From the NCBI GenBank assembly GCA_022827055.1, contig JAJDTR010000140.1:1-64000 (forward strand): a stretch of DNA of 64,000 bases, given 5' to 3'. The position numbers and the translations under genes were made by a program. Source of the DNA: Candidatus Poribacteria bacterium. GTDB taxonomy: Bacteria > Poribacteria > WGA-4E > JAJDTR01. Each line of letters opens with the position of its first letter. Positions within the stretch are counted from its first letter, which is position 1. Shown in pieces: positions 29,158 through 39,510 of the stretch. Under the pieces are notes generated by a model that had not been told where the DNA came from, ran no database searches, and was given only the letters and a program-made list of their open reading frames with translations.

Positions 29158-30972
29158 CTATTTTCCGATGACCATCTTCCGCATGGCGCTAAACTCGTTG
29201 GCCTTCATTGAGTAGAAGTATACTCCGCTAGTCACCAATTCTCCAGCATCGTTTCGTCCATCCCAGTGGGCGGCTTGAGGGTGCTCGACATACCTGCCCG
29301 CGTGACGGTGACCGATGTCAAGACGCCGCACAGGTTGTCCGAGAACGTCATAGATGAATATCGTTACGTTTGACGAGTTGGCAAGCTGATACGGAATCCA
29401 CGTTTCCGGGTTGAAAGGATTCGGATAATTTGGAAGTAGCATAGATTCAGAGGGAATTTCTCCACTGGTCACGAGCCATTGACGCAATAATTTTGCGGGA
29501 AGGAGCACACTCGGATCTGTTTCGGATAAATTCTCTAGTTCGGTCAGAGCAACACGTGTACGCATACCTGCATCGCGGTCCGTCAATCTCATGCTCAGGT
29601 GCTGCGGGGCTCCGAAGTCCTTGGAATTCAGCGAAATAAGCGGTGGCGCCGTCGCTACGGTAGCTTCACCGAAATGACTGGCAACGAGCACAAGGTCAAA
29701 GATGTTCACGGTTCCGTTTCTGTCAATGTCTCCGGAAAGCCCCTGCCCAGACTGACCAAATTGGGATGCGACTGTCACCAAGTCGAAAATATTCACTGAT
29801 CCGTTCTTGTCCACATCCCACGGCGGGTAGTCAATATAGGCGAACTGAATTGACGCCGAGTGGCTATCGGGATTTGTGACAATGACCTCAACGGCGCCCC
29901 TAGTTCCCGCCGGAACGGTGACGGAAAGTTCCGTGTCTGACACGACAACGACGTTGCTTGCTTCAATTCCGCCAAATGTGACGGCTGCGCCCTCTTGAAA
30001 ATTCTCGCCTAGAATTTGAACTGTTGACCCGCCTAACGCGAGGGCCTTATCCGGTATTATACTAGTCAATCGCGGAACATCAATATAGGTGAATTGAATC
30101 GATGCGGAAAGGCTATCGGGATTGGTGACCATGACATTAACGGCACCCCTAGTTCCCGCCGGAACGGTGACGGAGAGTTCTGTGTCTGATACAACAACGA
30201 CATTGCTTGCTTCAATTCCACCAAATGTGACAGTTACACCCTCTTGGAAATTTTCGCCTAGGATTTGAACTGTTGACCCGCCCGACGCGAGGGCATTATC
30301 CGGAATTATTTTAGTCAATCGCGGAACGTCAATATAGGTGAACCGAATCAATGCAGGAGGGCTATCAGGATTGGTGACCATCACATTAACAGCGCCCCTC
30401 GATCCCGCCGGAACAGTGACGGAGAGTTCTGTGTCTGACACAACAACGACGTTGCTTGCCTCAACCCCGCCAAATGTGACAGTTACACCCTCTTGGAAAT
30501 TTTCGCCTAGAATTTTAACTATTGACCCACCCGACGCAAGGGCATTGTCAGGACTTATGCTATCCAATTTTAGTCGCGGTATAATTTTTAGGTCAACATT
30601 TACAAACCCTTTGTCAAGATCTGCTTGCGCTATTCTTTTTGTTTCCTCGGCGGCAACAATGCCCATCTGTTTAACGCTGACTTTGATTTCATCATTGATG
30701 TCGGCTACGCTTTTACCAAAAAAGTCGATAAAGGTGGCGGCATAGGTGCCCGGCCCACTGTCACCGGTGAATTGCATGAGCATTAGGTTCTTTGCTTCAT
30801 TCGAAACAGTAACTTCGAGACCATTAAGCGGCGAATTTTCTTCGTCGGTCACGTGTCCGCTAACTATAAAGAAGCTAGCTGTGTTGCCAACCATCGGGAT
30901 ACTCAGCCCAAGTATAACTAGCCCTACGTAAAACCACCGAATCCCGTGTTTCATTTTGCCTTCCTTTCTCAT
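29158..30972 (-). CDS. Secreted IPT/TIG-repeat protein with dockerin-like repeats and C-terminal FlgD-Ig/T9SS-type sorting domain
   Basis: Three IPT repeats ('GGSTVQILGENFQEGVTVTFGG...'), 'DVDKNGSVNIFDLVTVASQFG...DIDRNGTVNIFDLVLVASHFG', and 'LLPNYPNPFNPETWIPYQLANSSNVTIFIYDVLGQPVRRLD...WDGRNDAGELVTSGVYFYSM'. Confidence 0.9.
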   Translation of the reverse strand: MRKEGKMKHGIRWFYVGLVILGLSIPMVGNTASFFIVSGHVTDEENSPLNGLEVTVSNEAKNLMLMQFTGDSGPGTYAATFIDFFGKSVADINDEIKVSVKQMGIVAAEETKRIAQADLDKGFVNVDLKIIPRLKLDSISPDNALASGGSIVKILGENFQEGVTVTFGGVEASNVVVVSDTELSVTVPAGSRGAVNVMVTNPDSPPALIRFTYIDVPRLTKIIPDNALASGGSTVQILGENFQEGVTVTFGGIEASNVVVVSDTELSVTVPAGTRGAVNVMVTNPDSLSASIQFTYIDVPRLTSIIPDKALALGGSTVQILGENFQEGAAVTFGGIEASNVVVVSDTELSVTVPAGTRGAVEVIVTNPDSHSASIQFAYIDYPPWDVDKNGSVNIFDLVTVASQFGQSGQGLSGDIDRNGTVNIFDLVLVASHFGEATVATAPPLISLNSKDFGAPQHLSMRLTDRDAGMRTRVALTELENLSETDPSVLLPAKLLRQWLVTSGEIPSESMLLPNYPNPFNPETWIPYQLANSSNVTIFIYDVLGQPVRRLDIGHRHAGRYVEHPQAAHWDGRNDAGELVTSGVYFYSMKANEFSAMRKMVIGK

Positions 30973-31231
30973 TGAGCGTTTAATTGGGTTCGTACTTTTA
31001 TGCGAATTTCCTGACCGATGAAATCTAACCCCGTATCAAGTGACGAACCTCCGTCATCTCGATTGGCAGCGGGGTGTTTCAATAGTCACGATCTTAACAT
31101 TTGACCGCCCGGCAATACCGGCAATCTATGAGGTGTCGCCAGCAGTTCATTGATTGTGCGTTTCCCAATATCAACGAAGGATTGTTGGGATGGTTTCCCT
31201 TGAAAGTGCGACGAATCACACCGCCGAAAGT

Positions 31232-31504
31232 TTAGAGACCTCCGACTAGCCGTCTGAACCTTCTCCATGCTAACTTGCGTTTGAGAGCTGAGGTGTTGAT
31301 TTGATGGACAAACAGTTGCTTACCATCCATTTCCAATACCGGAATGATGTTCTTGTATTTTGTGAACAAACCCATATTTGTCGTGATATTAATCTCTTCC
31401 ACCTCAATTGAGGATTTCATTGCTATTTTTTCCAATTCGGCTTTAGCATCGTCACACAACGGGCAGTCGGGTTTTGTAAATAATCGAAGTTTGGTTGGAA
31501 GCAT
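31232..31504 (-). CDS. Glutaredoxin-like (DUF836-type) thiol protein
   Basis: 'KLRLFTKPDCPLCDDAKAELEKIA...YKNIIPVLEMDGKQLF'. Confidence 0.8.
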   Translation of the reverse strand: MLPTKLRLFTKPDCPLCDDAKAELEKIAMKSSIEVEEINITTNMGLFTKYKNIIPVLEMDGKQLFVHQINTSALKRKLAWRRFRRLVGGL

Positions 31505-31633
31505 CTTTCGGGATAAAGCCTGGGTGGGGACGTGCCCGTCGACATGCCTAGAATGCAAAACCGAGAACAAATTGACAATGTGCTAACGGTTGCATAGAAG
31601 GCGCAACAACTGAAAAGTGATGACTACGTCAAG

Positions 31634-32572
31634 CTAAAAGTTCGAAATCAGTGAAAATCTGTGCGTTGGGCCGAGTTTGCCAAATGAAACGAAGGCGTAG
31701 TCAATTTGAAAACTTTCAATCCTAAACCCAACGCCGCCTGTAACTCCAGAAGCAGTTCCCAAATCGTTTCCGCCAACTCGGTATTTATAGCCGGTACGCA
31801 AGTGAAGCAACTCTGAGACTGCAACCGCGACGCCGAACGCGGCGGTTATATTGTTGTCTGAAGGACGATTCACATCAGCGACGATCGTAAAGTTATCTTT
31901 AAGTAATTTGTATGCCCCTCCAACCTTTATGTTGAAAGGAAGGCTAAAGGATTCTTCGATATACTTGGCTTGGGTCCCTAGATGCTGTAGGTTAAATCCG
32001 AAGGAAAGCGGTTGGCTCGAAAGTGTGTATAATCCTCCTACGTCAAACGCAAGCGCTTGAGCGCTTTCCGTGTCTATCTCCTCACGCACCCATTTCGCGT
32101 TTGCTCCAAGAGCTAGGCTCGAGCCAATAGGACGAGCATACGAGAGAACTAGCGCCAGGTCATAGGGTCGAAATATTCGCGTTTCTTTGCCATTTGTGTC
32201 ACGCCCCTGTATTTCACCGAAGGACATGTAGATTACGCTTCCACCAATGACTCCTGCTCCGCCGATTGGCTGTACAAATCCAAGGAACTCGTGATTAATG
32301 CCTTCAAACCATTCGTTGTGCATTAACCCGAACTGTGGTCGGTGTATTTTGGCAAGTCCGGCGGGGTTCCAGTAGGACGCGTAGAGGTCATTTGCTTCGG
32401 CTACCTGCGATTCTCCCATACCAATTGCCTTGGCTCCGACGCCAATTTTCAAAAAGGTCATCGCACGTGTTCCGGTGTTTTGGTGAATCTCCGCAGCACC
32501 AGCGGTCATCGGTGAATAGAATAGGAAACCAAGTACAATTAGTAACCCTAACCACGGATTTTTTTCTAACAA
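31634..32572 (-). CDS. PorV/PorQ-family outer-membrane protein
   Basis: 'GTRAMTFLKIGVGAKAIGMGESQVAEANDLYASYWNPAGLAKI' plus beta-rich remainder ending in F. Confidence 0.82.
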   Translation of the reverse strand: MLEKNPWLGLLIVLGFLFYSPMTAGAAEIHQNTGTRAMTFLKIGVGAKAIGMGESQVAEANDLYASYWNPAGLAKIHRPQFGLMHNEWFEGINHEFLGFVQPIGGAGVIGGSVIYMSFGEIQGRDTNGKETRIFRPYDLALVLSYARPIGSSLALGANAKWVREEIDTESAQALAFDVGGLYTLSSQPLSFGFNLQHLGTQAKYIEESFSLPFNIKVGGAYKLLKDNFTIVADVNRPSDNNITAAFGVAVAVSELLHLRTGYKYRVGGNDLGTASGVTGGVGFRIESFQIDYAFVSFGKLGPTHRFSLISNF

Positions 32573-32664
32573 GGCAAATCGCTCCCCTATGCTTGACTCC
32601 TCGGTATTAGATTGTCATTATAGCGTTTCGATGCAGTGTTGTCAATGCAATCTCAATCACGGAA

Positions 32665-32900
32665 CAGGGGGAAACGCATCTAAATTTTCTGCATCACAAA
32701 ATAGAAAATCGGGCTAAGTTTGAGACAATATTTTGGGACTCGTAGGTTGGGTTGAACGGAAATTTGTTAGTAATCGCTAATCTTGTAACAGTTTTCGAGT
32801 GCCTATTTCGATTGAACGCGCCAAAATTTGAGTGAACCCAACAGTAATCGTAGGTTCTACCACTATGAGACCTTTTCTGCAATTAGATGCGTTTCCCCTG
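32665..32900. mobile_element. MITE-like element, 236 bp, 10-bp target-site duplication AATCACGGAA (32655–32664 and 32901–32910)
   Basis: Left end CAGGGGGAAACGCATCTAA, right end TTAGATGCGTTTCCCCTG; identical 10-bp flanks; no coding content. Confidence 0.88.
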
Positions 32901-33053
32901 AATCACGGAAGGGTATAGATATTTAAAACAAAGGGACGTTGCTGACCGCATTCCATAATTGCTTTTGCAGACGAAATACGTCCAAAATGCAGATTTAGGC
33001 GTCTACACATCAGTGTAATAAAGGGTTATGTGCCAAGATTCTTGCAGAGGCAT

Positions 33054-34463
33054 TCAACGGAAAAGGACTAAATATGACGTGGTGGCAGTGGTGGCAAGCG
33101 AGGCAACACTTAGAACAAATGACCAGTTAATATGAAATCGCTTTCCAACTTCTAGCGAATCACCAGGGTGTAACAAAGTCTTAGAACCTGCTGAATCTGC
33201 ATCATCCTCCCAGTTCAATATTATCTCTTCAATCGTTCCATTTTTTCGCCAAATTTTCACTTCCTCTCGCTTGGCGAGATCTTCAAAACCTCCAGCCTTC
33301 GAGATTCCTTCACGCGGGGTAATCGGTTCCCGGATGCGGTAGGGCCCCGGATTGCGCACGTAACCGAGCACATGAACCGGATCAATTTTGAAAGCACTAG
33401 GTACATACATTGTATCGCCATCTCTTAGATAATATCTATCATCTTCCGCTTCCGAGGTTTTCCAGAATTCCTCATCAAGATTTAGCTCAATCGTCTCACC
33501 ACTCCTTCGGACAATGACCACAGAACTGAGATCGGCAACATTTTCTAAACCCGCCGACGGTCCTCCTGCTTGCGCTAACGCATGGTCCACGCGAATCCTA
33601 CTGTGAAAGTACACTCTTTTCCCCGGCACCTTTACCTGTCCTTGTACTTCAGCCACGGCCAATGGCGGCACAAAAACTACATCCCGATCTCTCAAATAAA
33701 ATATGCCATCTTCATCACCCTCCACGGCATCTTTCCGGTCAGGATTGGCGAGATTCAATTCTATGCTATCGCCGTTCGCTTTGTATATTTTCACATTTTC
33801 AAGATTTGCCCTGCTGTCCGGGGTATCAAGGGGGCCGTCTGCCATTGCCATAGCGTGGTCAATCCTAATTTTGTCGCGAATCAGGAAGTTCCCAGGTTTC
33901 TTAACATGCCCGTGTATCTGTACAGAATCAAGTGCGGGAACAAACACGATGTCGCCATCCCCAATGAAAATTTCGCGGTATTCTTGACTAGCGGATAGGT
34001 CATAAATTTCAATGCTTTTGTCCACGCGAATAATCTTTACGTTTTGGCGATCCGCTCCCCCGGCCATCCCACCTGCTTTTGCTAATGCCTCATACAATCC
34101 AATTTTGTCGTGAAGCGTCAACGGAAAGCGATTTGGCACGGTTACCGCTCCCCATACCAAATAGCCTTTTCCTTGGACGGGATCGACAATAGCGACGGGG
34201 TCCTGAGTTCGCCCATATGTCCTAATTTGGCCCTGAATCAGGTCCGCCGCCTCTTGGAGGCTTTTGCCTGCGAATTCCAACCTCCCACCCAAGTAGATCA
34301 CATGCCCATCCCGTGTAACTTGTATGATACGACTGTATGATGGGTGATCCAAGACGACAATGGAGAGCGTATCTCCAGGTTCGATTCTATATGTGTCGCC
34401 GAGTGAAATAGACACAGGCAGAGCAAGAATAGTCAGAATCCAGATTAAACGCGAAGGTGTCAT
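33054..34463 (-). CDS. Polysaccharide export protein with multiple SLBB domains
   Basis: 'DTYRIEPGDTLSIVVLDHPSYSRIIQVTRDGHV...' (Poly_export) plus SLBB-type repeats ('VQIHGHVKKPGNFLIRDKIRIDHAMAMADG'). Confidence 0.88.
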   Translation of the reverse strand: MTPSRLIWILTILALPVSISLGDTYRIEPGDTLSIVVLDHPSYSRIIQVTRDGHVIYLGGRLEFAGKSLQEAADLIQGQIRTYGRTQDPVAIVDPVQGKGYLVWGAVTVPNRFPLTLHDKIGLYEALAKAGGMAGGADRQNVKIIRVDKSIEIYDLSASQEYREIFIGDGDIVFVPALDSVQIHGHVKKPGNFLIRDKIRIDHAMAMADGPLDTPDSRANLENVKIYKANGDSIELNLANPDRKDAVEGDEDGIFYLRDRDVVFVPPLAVAEVQGQVKVPGKRVYFHSRIRVDHALAQAGGPSAGLENVADLSSVVIVRRSGETIELNLDEEFWKTSEAEDDRYYLRDGDTMYVPSAFKIDPVHVLGYVRNPGPYRIREPITPREGISKAGGFEDLAKREEVKIWRKNGTIEEIILNWEDDADSAGSKTLLHPGDSLEVGKRFHINWSFVLSVASLATTATTSYLVLFR

Positions 34464-34488
34464 TAGTATGTACAGTCTCCTTATAAAT

Positions 34489-34852
34489 TCAGGTAGTATC
34501 GTCTTCTGCATCGAAATCTTCTGATTGATCCGCCGGTAGAGAAGCAAGATATAGTTCGATGAGTTCTTGAGCACTTCCGAAATCCTTCGGCTGGACAAGG
34601 ACGTCACCCCAGTCGGGCGAAAATTCACCTTGCACGCTGCCTATCGACGGCATCTCGTGTGACCGCAACACGGCTTCAATTCCGCCATTCTCCAAGACGC
34701 CTTTCAGGATATTACCCAAGATTTCACTTGATACGGATTGGACAATCTTCCAGTCAATGTATTCAACCCCTGTGTCTAGCGGTAATTCCCCGACGAGATT
34801 TGTTCCGCATCCCTTCTTTGAATACAGACCGGCATTCTGGGCAAAACGGCAT
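34489..34852 (-). pseudogene. Zinc-ribbon/DUF2007-type gene with probable frameshift
   Basis: Frame 1 from ATG 34852 encodes MPFCPECRSVFKEG; another frame then reads CGTNLVGELPLDTGVEYIDWKIVQSVSSEILGNILKGVLENGGIEAVLRSHEMPS…. Confidence 0.65.
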
Positions 34853-35076
34853 TACACGCCTTTCATTATCTGTAACGAGCCAATCAAAAATACTGGATAC
34901 GGGAACACGACTTTGAATATACGGGATAACAACGCATATGTTTTACCCTATATGCGAATTATATCCGAGATTTTCGCCTTTGAAAAGGGCGAATTCATAA
35001 CGAGAATCGAAGTCACGCATTAAGTGGGGCATTACCCATCATCACGATATTTTGTTCGTATTTTTGCTTGACATCT

Positions 35077-36066
35077 TCATTTCGTGTCGTGATGGCGCGG
35101 TTTTTTAATCAGTCCATAGATACCAAGAGGTATGCAGTAGAGTAGGATGATGAGATGTAGACTAAATCCAGCCACGATGGCTAAATCTTTTTCCGTCCCG
35201 AAGCGCATTAACACCCACGCGAAGGGAAACTCCACCGTTCCAAAATTTCCAACACTCTGCACTGGCAACAGGTTAAAGATGCTGGTAAATGCCAAAGCAA
35301 AGGTTAAACGAACTACGGAAACATCAATCCCCATCTCACGTGCAAGGTAACACTGGAATCCGAAACGGATTGCTAGACCGAGGAGGGAATATCCCCAAAT
35401 CTTGGAGAAACGGCGGTCAAAACGGATATGCGTCAATTCATGAATGACATTTAGGCATTTGTCCACTAACCATGTAATAGGCCGCTTTTCGAAATGTAGT
35501 AATGGTTTGGCACAGTAGGAAGCGAATGCTATGCAAGCGTTGGGGGCAGTGCACGCCGTAAATAGCAGGATTGCCAACGCACACAACATCATTAGCGGTG
35601 CTACAAAGAGAATCGTGCGCGACAGTTCTCCAATGAGGCTAAAGCGGAGCAACCAACCGGTGCCCACCATAAAAGCCAACAGTAACATCAGATCGATGAC
35701 GCTCGCCAACATCAATGATGCGACACTCTTTGTTTCATCTACTCCTTCTCTTCGTTTCATCAAGTAGATATAGGAAAGATCTCCACTGCGCATCGGCAGT
35801 AGATTACCCCAGAAGGTATGCAACGCGAGGATTGGAGCAAGCTGCCTAACCGGAACGTCCAACTCAAGCAACTCACGAAAACGAAGGGCTTTCGACCAAA
35901 CAAGTAAGGAATACAGGACGAATCCAACAATGAGCGCCAATACCGGCGCTCGACCAAGTGTGTTCGGAATTTGTTGAATCGAGATTTCTCTTAAGAGGAA
36001 GTAACAAACGATGACCGCAATTGATGTTGGGAATAGTACTTTAGTGAGGAAAGTTCTTATTGTCAT
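35077..36066 (-). CDS. Lysylphosphatidylglycerol synthase-TM/UPF0104-family membrane protein
   Basis: 'LLVWSKALRFRELL', 'FWGNLLPMRSGDLSYIYLMKRREGV', 'FNLLPVQSVGNFGTVEFPFAWVL'. Confidence 0.82.
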   Translation of the reverse strand: MTIRTFLTKVLFPTSIAVIVCYFLLREISIQQIPNTLGRAPVLALIVGFVLYSLLVWSKALRFRELLELDVPVRQLAPILALHTFWGNLLPMRSGDLSYIYLMKRREGVDETKSVASLMLASVIDLMLLLAFMVGTGWLLRFSLIGELSRTILFVAPLMMLCALAILLFTACTAPNACIAFASYCAKPLLHFEKRPITWLVDKCLNVIHELTHIRFDRRFSKIWGYSLLGLAIRFGFQCYLAREMGIDVSVVRLTFALAFTSIFNLLPVQSVGNFGTVEFPFAWVLMRFGTEKDLAIVAGFSLHLIILLYCIPLGIYGLIKKPRHHDTK

Positions 36067-36418
36067 ACTAATGAGTGCTCGTCGGTACAAACCGTTAGCA
36101 AACCCATGCATCTAAATGGTTTGAATTTCGACGAGCTTTACTACCGAACACGACACCGGTTACACTCCTTGAATAATATCGGAAAATAGTTACTATCCTC
36201 ACTCTGCCAGTAATGTGAAGTAGCTTTCTCTCAAATCGCTCGGAGTATCCTGCCGTTGACAAACCGGCGTCCTCACAGGCGCATTTGAGAACCGTCTAGT
36301 GACGCGATTATATCACACCGCCAAACAAATGCAATGGAATTTAAGGATTGACGCACGTTACCAGCGGTGCTATTCTATTTGACAGCGAACTTACGAGCGA
36401 TTCCCTAGTCGTGGATTC

Positions 36419-39109
36419 TTGCAGATGTCACCGTCGAAAATGGCAAAACACCAACAAATCTCCCCGTTAATGGAGCAATATAAACGCCTGAAGGATCAAC
36501 ACGCCGACGCAATCCTGCTGTGCCGCGTTGGCGATTTCTATGAAGCGTTTTACGATGACGCGGAACTGATTTCGCGCGTGCTGGAAATCACACTTACTTC
36601 CAGAGATAAGGAAAGCCAAGGTGGACCGATTCCCATGGCGGGAGTGCCACACCACGCTCTCGACTCGTATCTATACAAGTTGGTCACGGCAGGCTATAAA
36701 GTGGCGATTTCAGAGCAGATGGAAGATCCGAAAGCGGCAAAGGGGATAGTCAAGCGAGACATCGTCCGAATCGTGACTCCCGGAACACTTACGGATCCCA
36801 AGGTGTTGGAGCAGAAGGCTAACAATTACTTGGTAGCAATCTATCAACTCAAAGACGTTTACGGTCTCGCCGCCGCCGATCTTTCGACAGGGGAATTTAC
36901 AGTGACCGAGTTGGCGGACGCGCCAAAACTCTGGGCGGAACTACATCGATTCGCCCCCAAGGAGTGTCTTTTCTCTGAATCATTCGACGATGGAGAAATG
37001 TTCGAGGGCCTCCGCACAAACTTAAAGGCTACAATCAATTTTCTACCCGAATGGCGTTTTGCTTTCGATAGTGCGCGAGTCGAGCTTCTCCAACATTTCA
37101 AGACACTCTCGCTTGATGGTTTCGGTTGCGAACATCTTCACGCCGCAATCTGTGCCGCGGGCGCCTTAATATATTACCTGCATGAAACCCAGAAGCAGGA
37201 GGTCGAACATATTCTCTCCCTTCACACCTACACTATCTCTAACTTCATGGTACTGGATGCCGACACTCAGCGAAATCTGGAATTGACATCGTCCCTTCGA
37301 GATGCTTCCTCCAGAGGCACGCTCTTGGAAGTTCTGGATGAAACCGTTACGCCTATGGGCGGACGCAAGTTACGTCAGTGTATCTTGCAGCCGCTATTGA
37401 ATCCGGCGGATGTCAACGCTCGGTTAGATGCAGTGGGTGAGTTAAAAGATTGCATCGGTTTGCAAGAAGAATTGCGCGAAGCATTAAACGGAATGTACGA
37501 CATTGAACGGTTAATCTCTCGGGTTAGCTTGGGATCCGCAAATGCACGCGATCTCATTGCATTGAAAAACTCACTACAACTGATTCCGACGGTCAAAGAG
37601 CAGCTACAATCCTGCGAAACCGCGCTGCTTAACTCCATGAATGAGGAACTAGATCCATTGACGGACCTGAGCGAGCTTATTGAGGTTGCGATACATCCGG
37701 AGCCACCCGCAACCGTGCGTGAAGGCGGCTTAATCCGTGACGGATATAGCGAGCAGTTAGATGAATTGCGGTCCATAACGGGCGAAGGTAAAGATTGGAT
37801 CGCATCGCTCCAAAAGAAGGAACGCGAGAAGACCGGAATCACCTCTCTCAAGATTGGGTTTAACCAAGTCTTCGGATACTACATAGAGGTCACCAAAGCA
37901 AATCTAAATCTCATTCCCGAAGACTATATCCGCAAACAAACATTGGTAAACGCAGAACGATTCATTACCCCGGAACTTAAGGAGCGCGAATCACGAATCC
38001 TGAACGCCGAAGATCAGATTCAAACGCTTGAATACGATCTTTTTTGTGAGATTCGCAGACGAGTCGCTCGAAAAACCGAAAGTATTCAGCGAGTCGCTTC
38101 TGTCATTGCAATGGTTGATGTCATTGCGGATTTGGCTTATACAGCCTCTAAATACGACTATTCAAAGCCGATTGTTGACGAGAGCGATGAAATCATCATC
38201 CGAAACGGCCGCCACCCCGTAGTCGAGCGACTGTTCACTCAAGAAGGATTTGTCCCGAATGACACGGAACTGAATTGCCGCGATCATCAGATGCACATTA
38301 TCACAGGACCAAATATGAGCGGGAAAAGTACCTATCTACGGCAAACTGCCCTTATCACGTTGTTGGCACAGATGGGTAGTTTCGTGCCAGCATCAGCGGC
38401 GAAAATTGGTATCGTGGACCGAATATTTACGCGCGTTGGGGCATCGGATAATCTCGTTATGGGGCAGAGCACTTTTCTTGTGGAAATGAACGAGACCGCC
38501 AATATACTAAACAACGCCACACGCAAGAGTCTTATAGTCCTTGACGAGATTGGTCGTGGTACGAGTACCTTCGACGGGTTAAGTATTGCATGGGCGGTCG
38601 CAGAATATATCCTTGACGAGAAGCGAATTGGCGCAAAAACCCAGTTTGCGACCCATTATCATGAACTGATCGAGTTAGCCGGGAAGTATAAGCCGGTCAA
38701 GAATTTCAACGTTGCCGTCCACGAGGATGGGCACGCTGTGACCTTTCTACGAAAAGTTATCAAGGGTGGAACCGATCAAAGTTACGGAATCCAAGTTGCC
38801 CGCCTGGCAGGTCTTCCGCACGCAGTCATTGAACGTGCTCAGCAGATTTTGGAAGTCCTTGAACAGCACAATCTCCGTGTAGAATCTGAAACATCAAATA
38901 ACTTACCAAGATCCAGCCCCAAAATGCCTCGTCCACGCAAACGCCTTTCAAGATCCGAGTTTCAGGGGGATGAACTTCAGCTTGCACTGTTTACCCCGAA
39001 AACCCACCCTATCATTGAGGAATTGCAGCAGCTCGACCTCAACCAACTATCGCCGCTCGACGCATTAAACCAGATTTACCAGTTGAAAGCGAAAGCCGAG
39101 AATTCCTAA
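36419..39109 (+). CDS. mutS: DNA mismatch repair protein MutS
   Basis: 'PLMEQYKRLKDQHADAILLCRVGDFYEAFYDDA', Walker A 'ITGPNMSGKSTYLRQTALI', 'LIVLDEIGRGTSTFDGLSIAWAVAE', 'GTDQSYGIQVARLAGLP'. Confidence 0.98.
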   Translation: MQMSPSKMAKHQQISPLMEQYKRLKDQHADAILLCRVGDFYEAFYDDAELISRVLEITLTSRDKESQGGPIPMAGVPHHALDSYLYKLVTAGYKVAISEQMEDPKAAKGIVKRDIVRIVTPGTLTDPKVLEQKANNYLVAIYQLKDVYGLAAADLSTGEFTVTELADAPKLWAELHRFAPKECLFSESFDDGEMFEGLRTNLKATINFLPEWRFAFDSARVELLQHFKTLSLDGFGCEHLHAAICAAGALIYYLHETQKQEVEHILSLHTYTISNFMVLDADTQRNLELTSSLRDASSRGTLLEVLDETVTPMGGRKLRQCILQPLLNPADVNARLDAVGELKDCIGLQEELREALNGMYDIERLISRVSLGSANARDLIALKNSLQLIPTVKEQLQSCETALLNSMNEELDPLTDLSELIEVAIHPEPPATVREGGLIRDGYSEQLDELRSITGEGKDWIASLQKKEREKTGITSLKIGFNQVFGYYIEVTKANLNLIPEDYIRKQTLVNAERFITPELKERESRILNAEDQIQTLEYDLFCEIRRRVARKTESIQRVASVIAMVDVIADLAYTASKYDYSKPIVDESDEIIIRNGRHPVVERLFTQEGFVPNDTELNCRDHQMHIITGPNMSGKSTYLRQTALITLLAQMGSFVPASAAKIGIVDRIFTRVGASDNLVMGQSTFLVEMNETANILNNATRKSLIVLDEIGRGTSTFDGLSIAWAVAEYILDEKRIGAKTQFATHYHELIELAGKYKPVKNFNVAVHEDGHAVTFLRKVIKGGTDQSYGIQVARLAGLPHAVIERAQQILEVLEQHNLRVESETSNNLPRSSPKMPRPRKRLSRSEFQGDELQLALFTPKTHPIIEELQQLDLNQLSPLDALNQIYQLKAKAENS

Positions 39110-39510
39110 GGGCATTGCCCCAGTAAATTAGCGGGGAGCTAGGCAAAGATCGGCAAGGCTATGGCGGTAGAGCATTTCTATCACAGAGCTACCGTCCCGA
39201 ATTGCAACTGAATTATTTACCTGCGATGTAGCGATGTATCTGATTTCTAGTTGCTTCCACGAGAAATAGACGTTATGAATCAACTGGCTTATCGGATCCA
39301 AGATGAACCTAAGTGCAACACGCCGTGTTAGAACCACCTTACACCTACAATCGCCCATTAATTGAGGAGGATGTGATATCGGTTGTGCGGCAATGACGTG
39401 AAGACGATAAAAGTGAACGTTGTAGAAAACCGGCGTGGGAAGTTTCGAAGCGCCACAACTCACAATGACGGCGCTTCAAGACGTAACCTGCCAAACGACA
39501 GGAAATTCAG

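Noticed and set aside
29870-30560. Regular repeats considered as a CRISPR array
   Set aside because: The period is 249 bp and the repeats encode IPT domains in frame; there are no short repeats with unique spacers.
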